A stretch of DNA of 64,000 bases from Holdemania massiliensis (lineage in GTDB: Bacteria > Bacillota_I > Bacilli_A > Erysipelotrichales > Erysipelotrichaceae), in contig NZ_JAKNTK010000001.1 in NCBI RefSeq assembly GCF_022440805.1, positions 1,116,001-1,180,000 of the forward strand. Direction: 5' to 3'. The notes under the pieces are model-generated. The model searched no databases and was not told where the DNA came from. It worked only from the letters and a program-made list of their open reading frames with translations. Within the stretch, counting starts at the first letter, position 1; the number at the start of each line of letters is the position of its first letter. Shown here piece by piece: positions 33,014 to 41,826 of this stretch. The translations under genes were made by a program, and so were the position numbers.

Positions 33014-34373
33014 ATTCCATCTCTGGATCAACTTCATCCAGATGTCCTTCATCCAGATAATAACGAGTATCTTTGGCGATGACGCGGGTCAGAAGCAGCA
33101 CGGCAATTAAATTGGGGATCGCCATGAGTCCATTCAATGTGTCGGCAATCGTCCACACCAGATCCAGCTGCATCGTACAACCTAAATACAGCACGATAAT
33201 CCACAGAAAGCGGTAAGGTTTAAGCACCTTTTTGCCAAACAGATACTCCATGCACCGTTCGCCGTAATAACTCCAGCCTAAAATGGTCGAATAGGCAAAC
33301 GTCAGAATCCCAAAGATCAATAACGGCGTACCGACGACAGGAATCTGTGCGAAACACAAGGTTGTCAGCGTGCCTCCTTCCAGACCGACCGTGGAAATGG
33401 CCGGATTGGCCAGGATGCTGGAAACCAGCACTAGTCCGGTGATCAGACAAACGACGACCGTATCCCAGAACGTCCCGGTCGAAGCGATCAGGGCCTGACG
33501 CACCGGATTGCGGGATTGTGCGGCAGCGGCGACAATCGGAGCGGAGCCCATCCCGGATTCATTGGAAAACAAGCCGCGTGCGCAGCCATAACGGCAGGCC
33601 GTCATGATCGTACTGCCGATAAATCCCCCAGCCATAGCCCGCGGTGTAAAGGCTGCCTGAACAATCAGCTCAATTGCGGGAATCAAATAGGCCCGATTGT
33701 AGAATAAGATATAAAAGCAGCCCAGGGTATAAAATAAAGACATGAACGGCACGAGTTTTTCACAGACATTGGCAATGGACTTCACGCCGCCGAAGATGAC
33801 CAGAAACGTAATGACGGCCAGCACCACCCCAACAACCGGCGCGGAAAAACCAAAGTTGGTCACCAGCGCGTCCGCAATCGCATTGGACTGCACGCTGCAG
33901 CCAATTCCGAACGCCGCCAGTCCTGTCAGCAGCGCAAATACCACACCCAGCTTAGGATGACCGATCTTTTCCAGCACGACCATTGCCCCGCCCAGATAAG
34001 TTCCATCTTCGGTTTTGCGCCGATATTTGACGGCGATCAAGCTTTCCGCATATTTAGTCGCGATTCCGAATAAGCCTGTCAGCCAAGTCCATAACACAGC
34101 TCCCGGTCCGCCGGAAACGATTGCGGTCGCAACACCGATGATGTTGCCGGTTCCGATGGTGGAAGCCAGTGCTGTGGTCAGCGCCGCAAACGGACTGATG
34201 TCGCCTTCAGTTTTATCCGGGGTGACCGACAGCTTGATTCCTTTAAAAATCCAGCGCTGCACACCACGGGTCCGAAGGGTCATCCAGCAATGCGTCCCTA
34301 AAAGCAGAATGATCAGCGGCGGTCCCCACAGTACCTCGTTGAACTGACTGAAAATTTCATTGAATAATTCCAT
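33012..34373 (-). CDS. Alanine/glycine:cation symporter (AGCS family)
   Basis: A 453-residue sodium- or proton-coupled amino-acid symporter. About ten to eleven membrane helices are visible. Family signatures include 'FAALTTALASTIGTGNIIGVA' in the N-terminal third (partly quoted as ALASTIGTGNIIGV), 'GGPGAVLWTWLTGLFG', and 'RGLFSNESGMGSAPI' near residue 265. It imports alanine or glycine. GAGGGA precedes the ATG. The gene is divergent from the phosphodiesterase gene across a 207-base spacer that holds an inverted repeat. Confidence 0.93.
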   Translation of the reverse strand: MELFNEIFSQFNEVLWGPPLIILLLGTHCWMTLRTRGVQRWIFKGIKLSVTPDKTEGDISPFAALTTALASTIGTGNIIGVATAIVSGGPGAVLWTWLTGLFGIATKYAESLIAVKYRRKTEDGTYLGGAMVVLEKIGHPKLGVVFALLTGLAAFGIGCSVQSNAIADALVTNFGFSAPVVGVVLAVITFLVIFGGVKSIANVCEKLVPFMSLFYTLGCFYILFYNRAYLIPAIELIVQAAFTPRAMAGGFIGSTIMTACRYGCARGLFSNESGMGSAPIVAAAAQSRNPVRQALIASTGTFWDTVVVCLITGLVLVSSILANPAISTVGLEGGTLTTLCFAQIPVVGTPLLIFGILTFAYSTILGWSYYGERCMEYLFGKKVLKPYRFLWIIVLYLGCTMQLDLVWTIADTLNGLMAIPNLIAVLLLTRVIAKDTRYYLDEGHLDEVDPEME

Positions 34374-34435
34374 AATTAAAATCCCTCACCGGTATATTTT
34401 ACCTCGGCCCGTTTCAATCGCAAAGTAAAATTTGA

Positions 34436-34461
34436 TTTTAACCTGTATTTTTGTGTTAAAA
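34436..34461. repeat. Inverted repeat in the symporter/phosphodiesterase spacer
   Basis: TTTTAAC (34436-34442) and GTTAAAA (34455-34461) form a dyad with a 12-base centre. A second small dyad, GGTTTA-GCT-TAAACC (34545-34559), lies just before the phosphodiesterase RBS. Either may be an operator; nothing more can be shown. Confidence 0.35.
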
Positions 34462-34580
34462 CCTTTGTTCTTTAACAGAAAATTGAGTAAAATGGAAACT
34501 AAAGATCACAGTTTTCCACCCGCTTTGCCGGATTGTGGAAAGAAGGTTTAGCTTAAACCTAGAAACGGAGGCGTATCGCT

Positions 34581-35696
34581 ATGAATTTGATCCAACCTGA
34601 TTATCAAACAGGAATTCTGGGGGTTATCAATGCCTGGCGTCAGTGTCTGGGGCTGCAGGTGCATCATCCTGCCGATCCGCAGCTGAGTGCCTGGCTGAAC
34701 GATCATGCATGGGATCAGATCGTTGTTTTATTGATCGACGGCATGGGCTCGCGCCTGATGGAAACGATGCTGGATGAGGAAAGCTTTCTGCGCCGGCATC
34801 AGCTGAAAGAAGTCACAACGGTATATCCGTCGACCACTTCGGCGGCGACCACCAGCGTATTAAGCGGAAAATCACCCGCGGAAAATGGCTGGATTGGCTG
34901 GCATCAGTATTTTAAAGAACTGGACGATTCGCTGATCCTGTTCATGAACCGCAGCTACTATGGAACGCATTCCTATCCTGACTATTCCTATACGCATATC
35001 CCATTTCTGAATCAGAAGGAGGAATTGCATCAGCTTGGAAAAACCGCGCTGGAACTGTATCCGGCATTTCGTGAGGGCGGAGCGCACAGCTTTGATAAGC
35101 TGTGCTGTCAGATCGCTATGCACAGTCAAGCGCAGGATGCCCAGTTTATCTATGCTTATTGGGATCATTTTGATTCATTGATGCATGCGAAAGGACCTTC
35201 GGATCCGCAATGCAGGGAAGAATTAAAGCAGATCGATCAGCACTGCCGTCAGCTGGCAGCCCAGCTGAATCCCCGGGCCGGTTTGATTATTCTTGCCGAT
35301 CATGGTCAAATTGACGTGGACAACATAAATTTAAAAGACGATCCGGAATTATTGGACTGTCTGCGGTTTGGGCCAACCGTCGAACCGAGGGGAACCGCGT
35401 TCTTTGTTAAACCCGGCCAACAGGACTCGTTTGTCCGTCAATTCGAAGCGAAATACGGAGATCGGTTTGTGCTGAAACCTTCTGCGCAATGGTTGGAAGA
35501 AGGGCTGTTTGGTCCAGGGCAGCCGCATCCGCGGACCTTGGAATTTCTCGGCGATTACTTTGCGGTGGCGATTGCAGGTAGCTGCATCGGCTTGTGGGAA
35601 AATGGGAAACCGCCGTTTAAGGGGCAGCATGCGGGATTGTGTGCCGAGGAAATGATGATTCCGGTCATCGTGGTATCCAACGAGGACAGTAAATGA
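34581..35696 (+). CDS. Type I phosphodiesterase / nucleotide pyrophosphatase family
   Basis: A 371-residue alkaline-phosphatase-superfamily enzyme. The first metal site is 'VVLLIDGMGSRLM' (about residue 49) and the catalytic Thr lies in 'YPSTTSAATTSVLSG' (about 84). The second metal region appears as 'YAYWDHFDSLMHAKGP' (about 192) and 'LIILADHGQIDV' (about 235). Such enzymes hydrolyse nucleotide or phospho-diesters. It overlaps the nucleoside phosphorylase gene by four bases (ATGA), so a joint role in nucleotide or nucleoside salvage is likely (inference). No signal peptide is visible. Confidence 0.85.
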   Translation: MNLIQPDYQTGILGVINAWRQCLGLQVHHPADPQLSAWLNDHAWDQIVVLLIDGMGSRLMETMLDEESFLRRHQLKEVTTVYPSTTSAATTSVLSGKSPAENGWIGWHQYFKELDDSLILFMNRSYYGTHSYPDYSYTHIPFLNQKEELHQLGKTALELYPAFREGGAHSFDKLCCQIAMHSQAQDAQFIYAYWDHFDSLMHAKGPSDPQCREELKQIDQHCRQLAAQLNPRAGLIILADHGQIDVDNINLKDDPELLDCLRFGPTVEPRGTAFFVKPGQQDSFVRQFEAKYGDRFVLKPSAQWLEEGLFGPGQPHPRTLEFLGDYFAVAIAGSCIGLWENGKPPFKGQHAGLCAEEMMIPVIVVSNEDSK

Positions 35697-36487
35697 AGGC
35701 CTGGTTTGATCCGACGGATGTCAGTCGGTCTGTCATCACCGCACAACGGCATGTGACAAGCCGTCATGGCTCGGCGGTACCGATCGCTTTGCCGTCGGTG
35801 GGCGTCCTGTTTGAAATGGGGCGGGCGCTGGATCAGCTGACTCAGGACTTCACAACGGAAGTGATTGCCGATCGGCTGCCTTGTTTTCTGGATAACCCGC
35901 CCTGTCTGCGCCTGAAAGATCATCCTCAGGTCTGCTTTACCAAAGGCGGCTATGGTGCGCCAGCGGCGGTAGATACGTTGGAAACACTCTTGGCACTGGG
36001 TGTAAAAAACGTGATTATCGCAGGCTTATGCGGTGTTTTTGATCCGCGGGTACAGGTCGGCGATGTTGTGATTCCGACGCAGATTTACAGTGAGGAAGGG
36101 ACATCCCGTCATTACGCTCTCGATGCAACGTGGGCTTTTGCCCATCCTGAGCTTTGTGCTAAACTGCGGGAAACGATGCGAAAAACCTTGAAAGTCAAAG
36201 CTTTCAATACGGTCACCACGGATGCGGTGTACCGTCAAACCCTGAATAAAGAAGCATATTGGCGCTCGCTGGGTTGTGTCGGCGTGGATATGGAAGCCTC
36301 TGCCCTGCTGCAGGTTTGTGCCTGTTATCATGTTCCGGCAGCCGCAGCTTTGTTAGCCTCAGACGGCCATCCCTTATCGGAAAGTGAAGGCGACTGGGAT
36401 TGGGGCAGCGTCGATTTTGCCGCTGTTCGCAGGCAATATATTCATCAGATCGTTGAAGTCAGCGTTCAACTGGCGCAGATGGATTAA
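35693..36487 (+). CDS. Nucleoside phosphorylase family protein
   Basis: A 264-residue PNP/UDP phosphorylase-fold protein that would split a nucleoside with phosphate to base and pentose-1-phosphate. Recognisable parts are 'TKGGYGAPAAVDTLETLLALG' (in part), 'NVIIAGLCGVFDPRVQVGDVVIP' (in part, phosphate and ribose site), and 'GVDMEASALLQVC' (about residue 201) with the ME pair that contacts ribose. It is translationally coupled to the phosphodiesterase gene and is followed by a strong terminator. Uridine- or purine-type specificity cannot be decided here. Confidence 0.85.
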   Translation: MKAWFDPTDVSRSVITAQRHVTSRHGSAVPIALPSVGVLFEMGRALDQLTQDFTTEVIADRLPCFLDNPPCLRLKDHPQVCFTKGGYGAPAAVDTLETLLALGVKNVIIAGLCGVFDPRVQVGDVVIPTQIYSEEGTSRHYALDATWAFAHPELCAKLRETMRKTLKVKAFNTVTTDAVYRQTLNKEAYWRSLGCVGVDMEASALLQVCACYHVPAAAALLASDGHPLSESEGDWDWGSVDFAAVRRQYIHQIVEVSVQLAQMD

Positions 36488-36505
36488 AATTTTAACTTCA
36501 ATATC

Positions 36506-36550
36506 AAGCTTCGTCACTTTTGAATAAAAGTGATGAAGCTTTTCTCTTTT
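36506..36550 (+). terminator. Terminator of the phosphodiesterase-phosphorylase operon
   Basis: A 16-bp stem, AAGCTTCGTCACTTTT (36506-36521) with AAAAGTGATGAAGCTT (36526-36541), contains one G-U pair and is followed by TTTCTCTTTT. Confidence 0.88.
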
Positions 36551-36625
36551 CCGCGGGATTTCTGATATACTGAAATCAATCAGATACAGCGCTGAGAAAT
36601 ACGCAGAAAAGGGAGGCTTGAAAGG

Positions 36626-36940
36626 ATGATTCGCAAAGCGTTTAAAATGAAGCTGTACCCGGGCAAGGAAGCCGAATACAAGCGGCGGCATGATCAGCTG
36701 TGGCCTGAAATGAAACAGATGATCCATGACTATGGTGGACATGAATATTCGATCTTTTTAGATCCGGAAACATTGACTTTGTTTGCCGTCTTGGAGATTG
36801 AGGACGAAGCCCGCTGGGCCGCATCCGCTGAAACGGAAATTTGTCAGAAGTGGTGGGCCTCGATGGTTGAGCTGATGGAAACGCATCCCGACAACAGTCC
36901 GGTCAGCGTTGATTTAGTCCCGGTATTCTATTTGAAATAG
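36626..36940 (+). CDS. rhaM: L-rhamnose mutarotase
   Basis: A 104-residue RhaM that interconverts the alpha and beta anomers of L-rhamnose. The protein starts 'MIRKAFKMKLYPGKEAEYKR' and carries 'RHDQLWPEMKQMIHDYG' with the catalytic His, plus 'YSIFLDPET' and 'CQKWWASM', all standard for the family. AGGGAGG lies 10-16 bases before the ATG. It is the first gene of rhaM-rhaA-rhaD. A TGATATACT element at 36563-36571 is a plausible extended -10 promoter. Confidence 0.95.
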   Translation: MIRKAFKMKLYPGKEAEYKRRHDQLWPEMKQMIHDYGGHEYSIFLDPETLTLFAVLEIEDEARWAASAETEICQKWWASMVELMETHPDNSPVSVDLVPVFYLK

Positions 36941-36956
36941 GAGGAGGATCAAAATT

Positions 36957-38225
36957 ATGACAACTGAAAAACTTCGCGGGGCTGCCAAACAATACGCCCA
37001 ATGGGGCGTGGATGTCGAAGCGGCTCTGACAGCGCTGGCACAGATTCCCATTTCCATTCATTGTTGGCAAGGCGATGATGTGATCGGCTTCGACGGCGCC
37101 GGGGATCTCTCCGGCGGGATCCAGGCGACCGGCAATTATCCCGGACGGGCGCGCAATTTTACTGAGTTAAAGCAGGATATCGAAACAATGCTGAGTTTGA
37201 TTCCCGGTCATCACCGCCTGAATCTGCACGCCAGCTATGCCGTCTTTGAACCCGGGCAGAAAGCTGAGCGCGATCAGTTGGAAATTCAGCATTTCCAACC
37301 GTGGATTGATTTTGCGAAGGCCCGCGGTTTAGGTCTGGATTTCAATCCGACGCTGTTTGGGCATCCACTGGCTCAGACGGCAACCCTTTCTAATGCCGAT
37401 GAAACAATCCGTCAGTTCTGGATTCGCCATTGCCAAGCCTGCATTCGAATCGCTGAGAGCTTCGCAGATCAGCTGGGCACGAGCAGTTTAGTCAATATTT
37501 GGATTCCCGACGGACTGAAGGACATCCCGGCCGACCGGACTTCACCCCGTCAGCGGCTGAAAGCGTCGCTGGATCAAATTCTGGCGATGGATTATGACCG
37601 TTCCAAGGTCAAAGTTGCGGTGGAATCCAAGGTTTTCGGCATCGGAATTGAAAGCTATACCGTCGGTTCGCATGAGTTTTACATGAATTATGCCGCTCAA
37701 AATGGGCTGCTTTGTCTGCTCGACTCCGGTCATTATCATCCGACAGAAACAATCAGCGATAAGATCTCAGCGATGTTGATGTTCACGGATGAGCTGGCGC
37801 TGCACATCAGCCGGCCGGTGCGCTGGGATAGTGATCACGTTGTTTTGTATGATGATGAAACACGCCAAATTGCTCAGGAAATTATCCGCAGCGGGGCTGA
37901 ACGAATTCGAATTGCCACAGATTATTTTGATGCCAGCATCAACCGGATCGCCGCCTGGGTGATCGGCGTGCGCAGTGTTCAGAAAGCCTTGCTGAACGCC
38001 CTTTTAACGCCGCAGGAAAAAATGGCCAAGCTGCAGAAGCAACAACGCTTTACCGAACTGATGGCGCTGCAGGAACAATTAAAAATGGCGCCGATCGGTG
38101 AGGTTTGGGAAGCCTTTTGCCTTCGTCAGGGCGTCCCGGGGGAAAACGCCTGGCTGAAGGTTGTGCAGGATTATGAGAAAGAAGTTCTGTTAAAACGAAA
38201 CGAAGAGAAAGAGGAAATCGCATGA
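36957..38225 (+). CDS. rhaA: L-rhamnose isomerase
   Basis: A 422-residue RhaA that converts L-rhamnose to L-rhamnulose using divalent metals. Key segments: 'ISIHCWQGDDVIGFD' (about residue 31), 'LNLHASYAVFEPGQKAERD' (about 82), 'GLGLDFNPTLFGHP', 'VAVESKVFGIGIESYTVGS' and 'LLCLLDSGHYHPTET', which supply the metal and substrate ligands. Length equals the usual 415-420. It starts 16 bases after rhaM with AGGAGGA and overlaps rhaD by four bases. Confidence 0.96.
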   Translation: MTTEKLRGAAKQYAQWGVDVEAALTALAQIPISIHCWQGDDVIGFDGAGDLSGGIQATGNYPGRARNFTELKQDIETMLSLIPGHHRLNLHASYAVFEPGQKAERDQLEIQHFQPWIDFAKARGLGLDFNPTLFGHPLAQTATLSNADETIRQFWIRHCQACIRIAESFADQLGTSSLVNIWIPDGLKDIPADRTSPRQRLKASLDQILAMDYDRSKVKVAVESKVFGIGIESYTVGSHEFYMNYAAQNGLLCLLDSGHYHPTETISDKISAMLMFTDELALHISRPVRWDSDHVVLYDDETRQIAQEIIRSGAERIRIATDYFDASINRIAAWVIGVRSVQKALLNALLTPQEKMAKLQKQQRFTELMALQEQLKMAPIGEVWEAFCLRQGVPGENAWLKVVQDYEKEVLLKRNEEKEEIA

Positions 38226-39067
38226 AATGCTTGGAAACTCCCTGGATGCAGGGCATGATCAGAATGTGCGGCGACGGCTTCCGCCAGGGCTGGCATGAGC
38301 GCAACGGCGGGAATCTGTCTTACCGCATTCCCGAAGAAGCAGTGGAAGAAATCCGTGACCAGCTGCGTTACGATCAGCCGTGGCTGCCGATTGGCGCAGA
38401 GGTAAAGGGGCTGGCTGGGGAATTCTTTGCGGTGACCGGCAGCGGCAAATATATGCGCAATGTGGAATTGAAGCCGGAAAGCCATTTGGCGATCATTGAG
38501 ATCAGTCCGGATGGGCTGCAATATCGGATTGTCTGGGGACTTACCGAAGGCGGCAGACCGACCAGCGAACTGCCGACCCATTTGATGAATCATGAAGTGA
38601 AAAAACGGGTAACCCAGGGCCGGCATCGTGTGATCTATCACGCCCACCCGGCGAATCTGATTGCGCTGACGTTTTTGCTTCCGCTGGACAGCGCGGTTTT
38701 TACGCGGGAATTGTGGGAAATGGCAACCGAATGTCCAGTCGTCTTCCCTGAAGGTCTTGGCGTTGTGAAATGGATGGTACCCGGCGGCAAGCCAATCGCA
38801 GAGGAAACCAGCGTATTCATGGAACAGGTCAACGCGGTTGTTTGGGCGCATCATGGATTATTCTGTTCCGGTACCGACTTTGATGAAACCTTCGGTTTGA
38901 TGCACACGATCGAAAAATCCGCAGAGATTCTGATCAAGGTGCTATCCGTCAGTCCAAACAAGCGGCAGACGATCACGACCGCGGATCTGATCGCCCTGGC
39001 CGCGGATTTCCATGTCACCTTGAATCCGGAAGCTCTGCATCTTTACGATGAGGGAGCTGAACACTAG
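38222..39067 (+). CDS. rhaD: Rhamnulose-1-phosphate aldolase
   Basis: A 281-residue class II aldolase that splits L-rhamnulose-1-phosphate to dihydroxyacetone phosphate and L-lactaldehyde. Visible motifs are 'ERNGGNLSYRI' (about residue 23), 'FFAVTGSGKYMRN' (about 70), 'LPTHLMNHEVKK' with 'VIYHAHPANLIALTF' (zinc histidines, about 140), and 'AVVWAHHGLFCSG' (about 210). It is the last gene of the operon. The kinase RhaB needed between RhaA and RhaD is not encoded in this window. Confidence 0.95.
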   Translation: MKCLETPWMQGMIRMCGDGFRQGWHERNGGNLSYRIPEEAVEEIRDQLRYDQPWLPIGAEVKGLAGEFFAVTGSGKYMRNVELKPESHLAIIEISPDGLQYRIVWGLTEGGRPTSELPTHLMNHEVKKRVTQGRHRVIYHAHPANLIALTFLLPLDSAVFTRELWEMATECPVVFPEGLGVVKWMVPGGKPIAEETSVFMEQVNAVVWAHHGLFCSGTDFDETFGLMHTIEKSAEILIKVLSVSPNKRQTITTADLIALAADFHVTLNPEALHLYDEGAEH

Positions 39068-39099
39068 CGGAAAAATCACAGACAGGAAGCAATAAAAAC

Positions 39100-39148
39100 A
39101 GAGTGAATCTGAAGCCTTGACCCAGGGCTTGGAATTCACTCTTTTTTA
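39100..39148. terminator. Terminator between rhaD and the AraC-type response regulator
   Basis: AGAGTGAAT (39100-39108) pairs with ATTCACTCT (39134-39142), with an inner AAGCC/GGCTT stem, and is followed by a T-run at 39142-39148. Confidence 0.85.
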
Positions 39149-39245
39149 CTTTCTGATTATCAATTTTAAGTCTGCCAAAAATAGCCGCTGACTTGTCAGC
39201 GATGAGCCGGTTCAGACTTTTTTAACCCATAACCGCAATGACGAT

Positions 39246-40016
39246 TTAAGCTGACTTCAGTTTGTTTCCGGAATTTTCTTCTTTCATCATCTGACGGTAC
39301 TGCTGCGGAGTGAGACCGAAGCGGTTCTTAAAAACCCGGCAGAAGTAATGCTGCGAAGTGAAACCGCACTGCTCGGCAATTTCCCACATCAGAAGCGGCG
39401 GTTCACTTAACAACAAAGTTCGGGCCTGGGTCAGCCGTTTTTCGTTGATCAGTTCGCTGAAGGTGCAGTGGACTTCTTCTTTGATGATCCGGGAAAGATA
39501 GGAAGCAGAGACATGAAATTGATCAGACAGCTGGTTTAACGAAAAATCACTGTCCGTCACATGCTGCTCAATCTCCTGCAGCACCTGCGTGATCATGGAA
39601 CGATCCTGATGCTGCGGGACGACGATCCGGGAGGTGGTGATCTGCTGCTGAAGCAGGACGGCACAGCGATCCAAAACAGCCTGCAGCTGTTCCTCACTGA
39701 CCGGCTTTAACAAATAATCGACGACATGATAGCGGCAGGCTTTCTGGGCATAAGCAAAATCACTGTAGCCGGAGATAATGACAAACCGCAGCCGCGGGTC
39801 TTCATGATACCGTTCAATAATTTCCAGCCCGCTGACCAACGGCATATTGATATCCATCAGGACAATGGAAGGCCGCAGTGTTTCGATCTTCTCACAGGCT
39901 TCTTCGCCCTGGGCGGCGACAGCGACAACCTCCATGTCTGTACGGCAGCGGCTGACCATCTTGGTCAATCCCCGCCGGGTCAGGGCTTCATCATCACAAA
40001 TCAATACTTTCCACAT
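39246..40016 (-). CDS. AraC-type response regulator (YesN-like)
   Basis: A 256-residue regulator with an N-terminal receiver domain ('MWKVLICDDEALTRRGL', phospho-Asp in 'PSIVLMDINMPL' at about residue 54, and Lys in 'DYLLKPVSEEQL') and a C-terminal AraC DNA-binding domain ('FSLNQLSDQFHVSASYLSRII', then 'MWEIAEQCGFTSQHYFCRVFK'). It overlaps the histidine kinase gene by 23 bases and is transcribed from the same promoter. Together they form a YesM/YesN-type system that probably controls the divergent flavoprotein gene. Confidence 0.93.
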   Translation of the reverse strand: MWKVLICDDEALTRRGLTKMVSRCRTDMEVVAVAAQGEEACEKIETLRPSIVLMDINMPLVSGLEIIERYHEDPRLRFVIISGYSDFAYAQKACRYHVVDYLLKPVSEEQLQAVLDRCAVLLQQQITTSRIVVPQHQDRSMITQVLQEIEQHVTDSDFSLNQLSDQFHVSASYLSRIIKEEVHCTFSELINEKRLTQARTLLLSEPPLLMWEIAEQCGFTSQHYFCRVFKNRFGLTPQQYRQMMKEENSGNKLKSA

Positions 40017-41703
40017 GTTTCTTCTCCTTGATTGCCGGGATTCTGAGGGTTATGGTCGTTCCCTGTCCGATGCCGCTGTCCAGGGTCAGACCGTAGTCTG
40101 CACCATAGGTTAAGCGAATCCGCTGATGAACGTTCACCAGACCGAAACCGGCCCGGCTTTGACCCTCTTCCATGGCCTGACGCAGCTCCTGTAATGTTTC
40201 TTCCTGAATACCGACTCCGTTATCCGATACCCGAATCTTAACAACATCCCCATTACGGCAGGCTTCAATCGTCAGCTGACAGCGATGCGGACAGGGCTTA
40301 ATGCCATGGATTACTGCGTTTTCGGCCAATGGCTGAAGCAAGAGTTTCAGCATCAGCAGCGGTTCAGTCTGGGCATCAGCCTGGATTGTAAAATCAAACT
40401 GATCTTCAAACCGCATTTTCTGAATTTCCAGATAATAGCGCACGTGATCCAGCTCCCGCGGCAGCGGGATAAACTCATCACCGCGGCTTAATGAAATCCG
40501 ATAGAAGCTGGACAGCGTGCTGATCAGCTGAAGCATGTCCTGATCCTCATGATCATAGGCCATCCAGTGCAGCATATCCAACGTATTATAAAGGAAATGC
40601 GGATTGATCTGCGCCTGCAGGATGCGCAGTTCTGCCCGGCGCTTCTGTTTTTCGTTGCGGAGCAGCTGATTCATCAGCTGCTGAAGCTGAGCTGTCAGTT
40701 TATTAAAGGAATGAGCTAACATCGCGATTTCATCGCTGCCCTGCGCTTGAGCCCGAATCGTCAGATCACCCCCGCCGGCTTTGTCCATCGTCTTGCACAG
40801 CTGGGCGAGCGGCTGACTGATCGTCCGTGAAAGCAGGATCGCGGCGAAAATCGTCAGTCCCAGCAAGAAAATCCAGACCACAGCCAGTGTGCTCAGCAGG
40901 GAATAGGTGCTTTCCATCAAAACAGCGCGCGGGACCTGTGTGCACAGAAACCAATCTTCCGTCATGGGAATCGGAGTGAAGTAGAAATAGGAACTGCCAT
41001 CAGCGACATAACGGGTGGAGGCCGGCGGATCAGTTCGTAACGGTTCGCTGAACTGGATCAGTTCCTTGGTGCTTAACGTTTCCGGCAGCACTGTGTAGTT
41101 GCGTCCCTGGCTGTCCATGATCCAGGAAACACCGCCGTAAAAATCAATTCCCTGGGCCAGCTCCGTCAGCCGGTTCAAGGCGATCGCGCCGTTGATAAAG
41201 CCATAAGGAACTCCATCTTTGCGCAGCGGATAACAGATTAAAGCAATCGGGGCATTGTCAGTCTTGGAGGTAACCGGTTCGCTCAGAATAAAGGCTTCAT
41301 CGCCGGTCATCGCGCGTTCAAAGTAATCACGGCCAGATACGTCGATCGTCTTATCCTGGGCAACCCAGCCGATCCCATCGGTCTTGCCGATCGCAAACGT
41401 TCCCCATTGATTGCCGAACCGCTGACCGACATCGGCATTGAGCGTATCGACAAACGGCCGGATCATATCAAAATCCATTGACTGAACAGCCGGGTTCAGC
41501 GCGATGATTTCCAGTTCGCTGACCCGCTGCGCCAGCCAGTCTCCGGCTTCCCGGGCTTTGGCGTCGAACAGCTGGATGCTTGTCGAGGAAACTAGCTGCT
41601 GATTGGCATGGGAAACCGTCAGATAGACAAGACTCATCAAGACGGCGAAGGCAATGGTGATAAGCGTGCTGAAGGTCGCGATCATGCGGGTACGGAATTT
41701 CAT
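39994..41703 (-). CDS. Sensor histidine kinase, YesM/HisKA_7TM-independent LytS-like type
   Basis: A 569-residue membrane kinase. A first membrane helix at about residues 8-30 is followed by a double-Cache-like extracellular sensor (about 35-275, with 'VSGRDYFERAMTGDEAF'), a second helix (about 280-305), HAMP (about 305-360), the YesM-type phosphoacceptor region 'LQAQINPHFLYNTLDMLHWM' (about 385) and an ATPase domain ('LLLQPLAENAVIHGIKP', 'VSDNGVGI', 'GFGLVNVHQRI'). Cache domains of this type bind small molecules such as carboxylates. GAGGTGATC precedes the ATG. It is divergent from the flavoprotein gene, so a substrate of that reductase is a sensible ligand guess. Confidence 0.93.
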   Translation of the reverse strand: MKFRTRMIATFSTLITIAFAVLMSLVYLTVSHANQQLVSSTSIQLFDAKAREAGDWLAQRVSELEIIALNPAVQSMDFDMIRPFVDTLNADVGQRFGNQWGTFAIGKTDGIGWVAQDKTIDVSGRDYFERAMTGDEAFILSEPVTSKTDNAPIALICYPLRKDGVPYGFINGAIALNRLTELAQGIDFYGGVSWIMDSQGRNYTVLPETLSTKELIQFSEPLRTDPPASTRYVADGSSYFYFTPIPMTEDWFLCTQVPRAVLMESTYSLLSTLAVVWIFLLGLTIFAAILLSRTISQPLAQLCKTMDKAGGGDLTIRAQAQGSDEIAMLAHSFNKLTAQLQQLMNQLLRNEKQKRRAELRILQAQINPHFLYNTLDMLHWMAYDHEDQDMLQLISTLSSFYRISLSRGDEFIPLPRELDHVRYYLEIQKMRFEDQFDFTIQADAQTEPLLMLKLLLQPLAENAVIHGIKPCPHRCQLTIEACRNGDVVKIRVSDNGVGIQEETLQELRQAMEEGQSRAGFGLVNVHQRIRLTYGADYGLTLDSGIGQGTTITLRIPAIKEKKHVESIDL

Positions 41704-41726
41704 GGGATCACCTCAGGTTGATAAAG

Positions 41727-41779
41727 TGCAAATTTTAGAAAATATGTGCAAATACAAACAAATTCACATCAAGTATAAT
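41727..41779 (+). promoter_or_regulatory. Direct repeats and -10 box in the kinase/flavoprotein spacer
   Basis: GTGCAAAT occurs at 41727-41734 and again at 41747-41754, exactly 20 bp apart, followed by a TATAAT at 41774-41779. Tandem direct repeats two helical turns apart are the usual site for AraC-type regulators, and the second repeat sits at the weak -35 position, so activation by the adjacent YesN-like regulator is likely. Confidence 0.55.
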
Positions 41780-41826
41780 GCTAATGTAATCACAAATTAG
41801 TGATCTTGTAAAGGGAGGAAAAAGAA

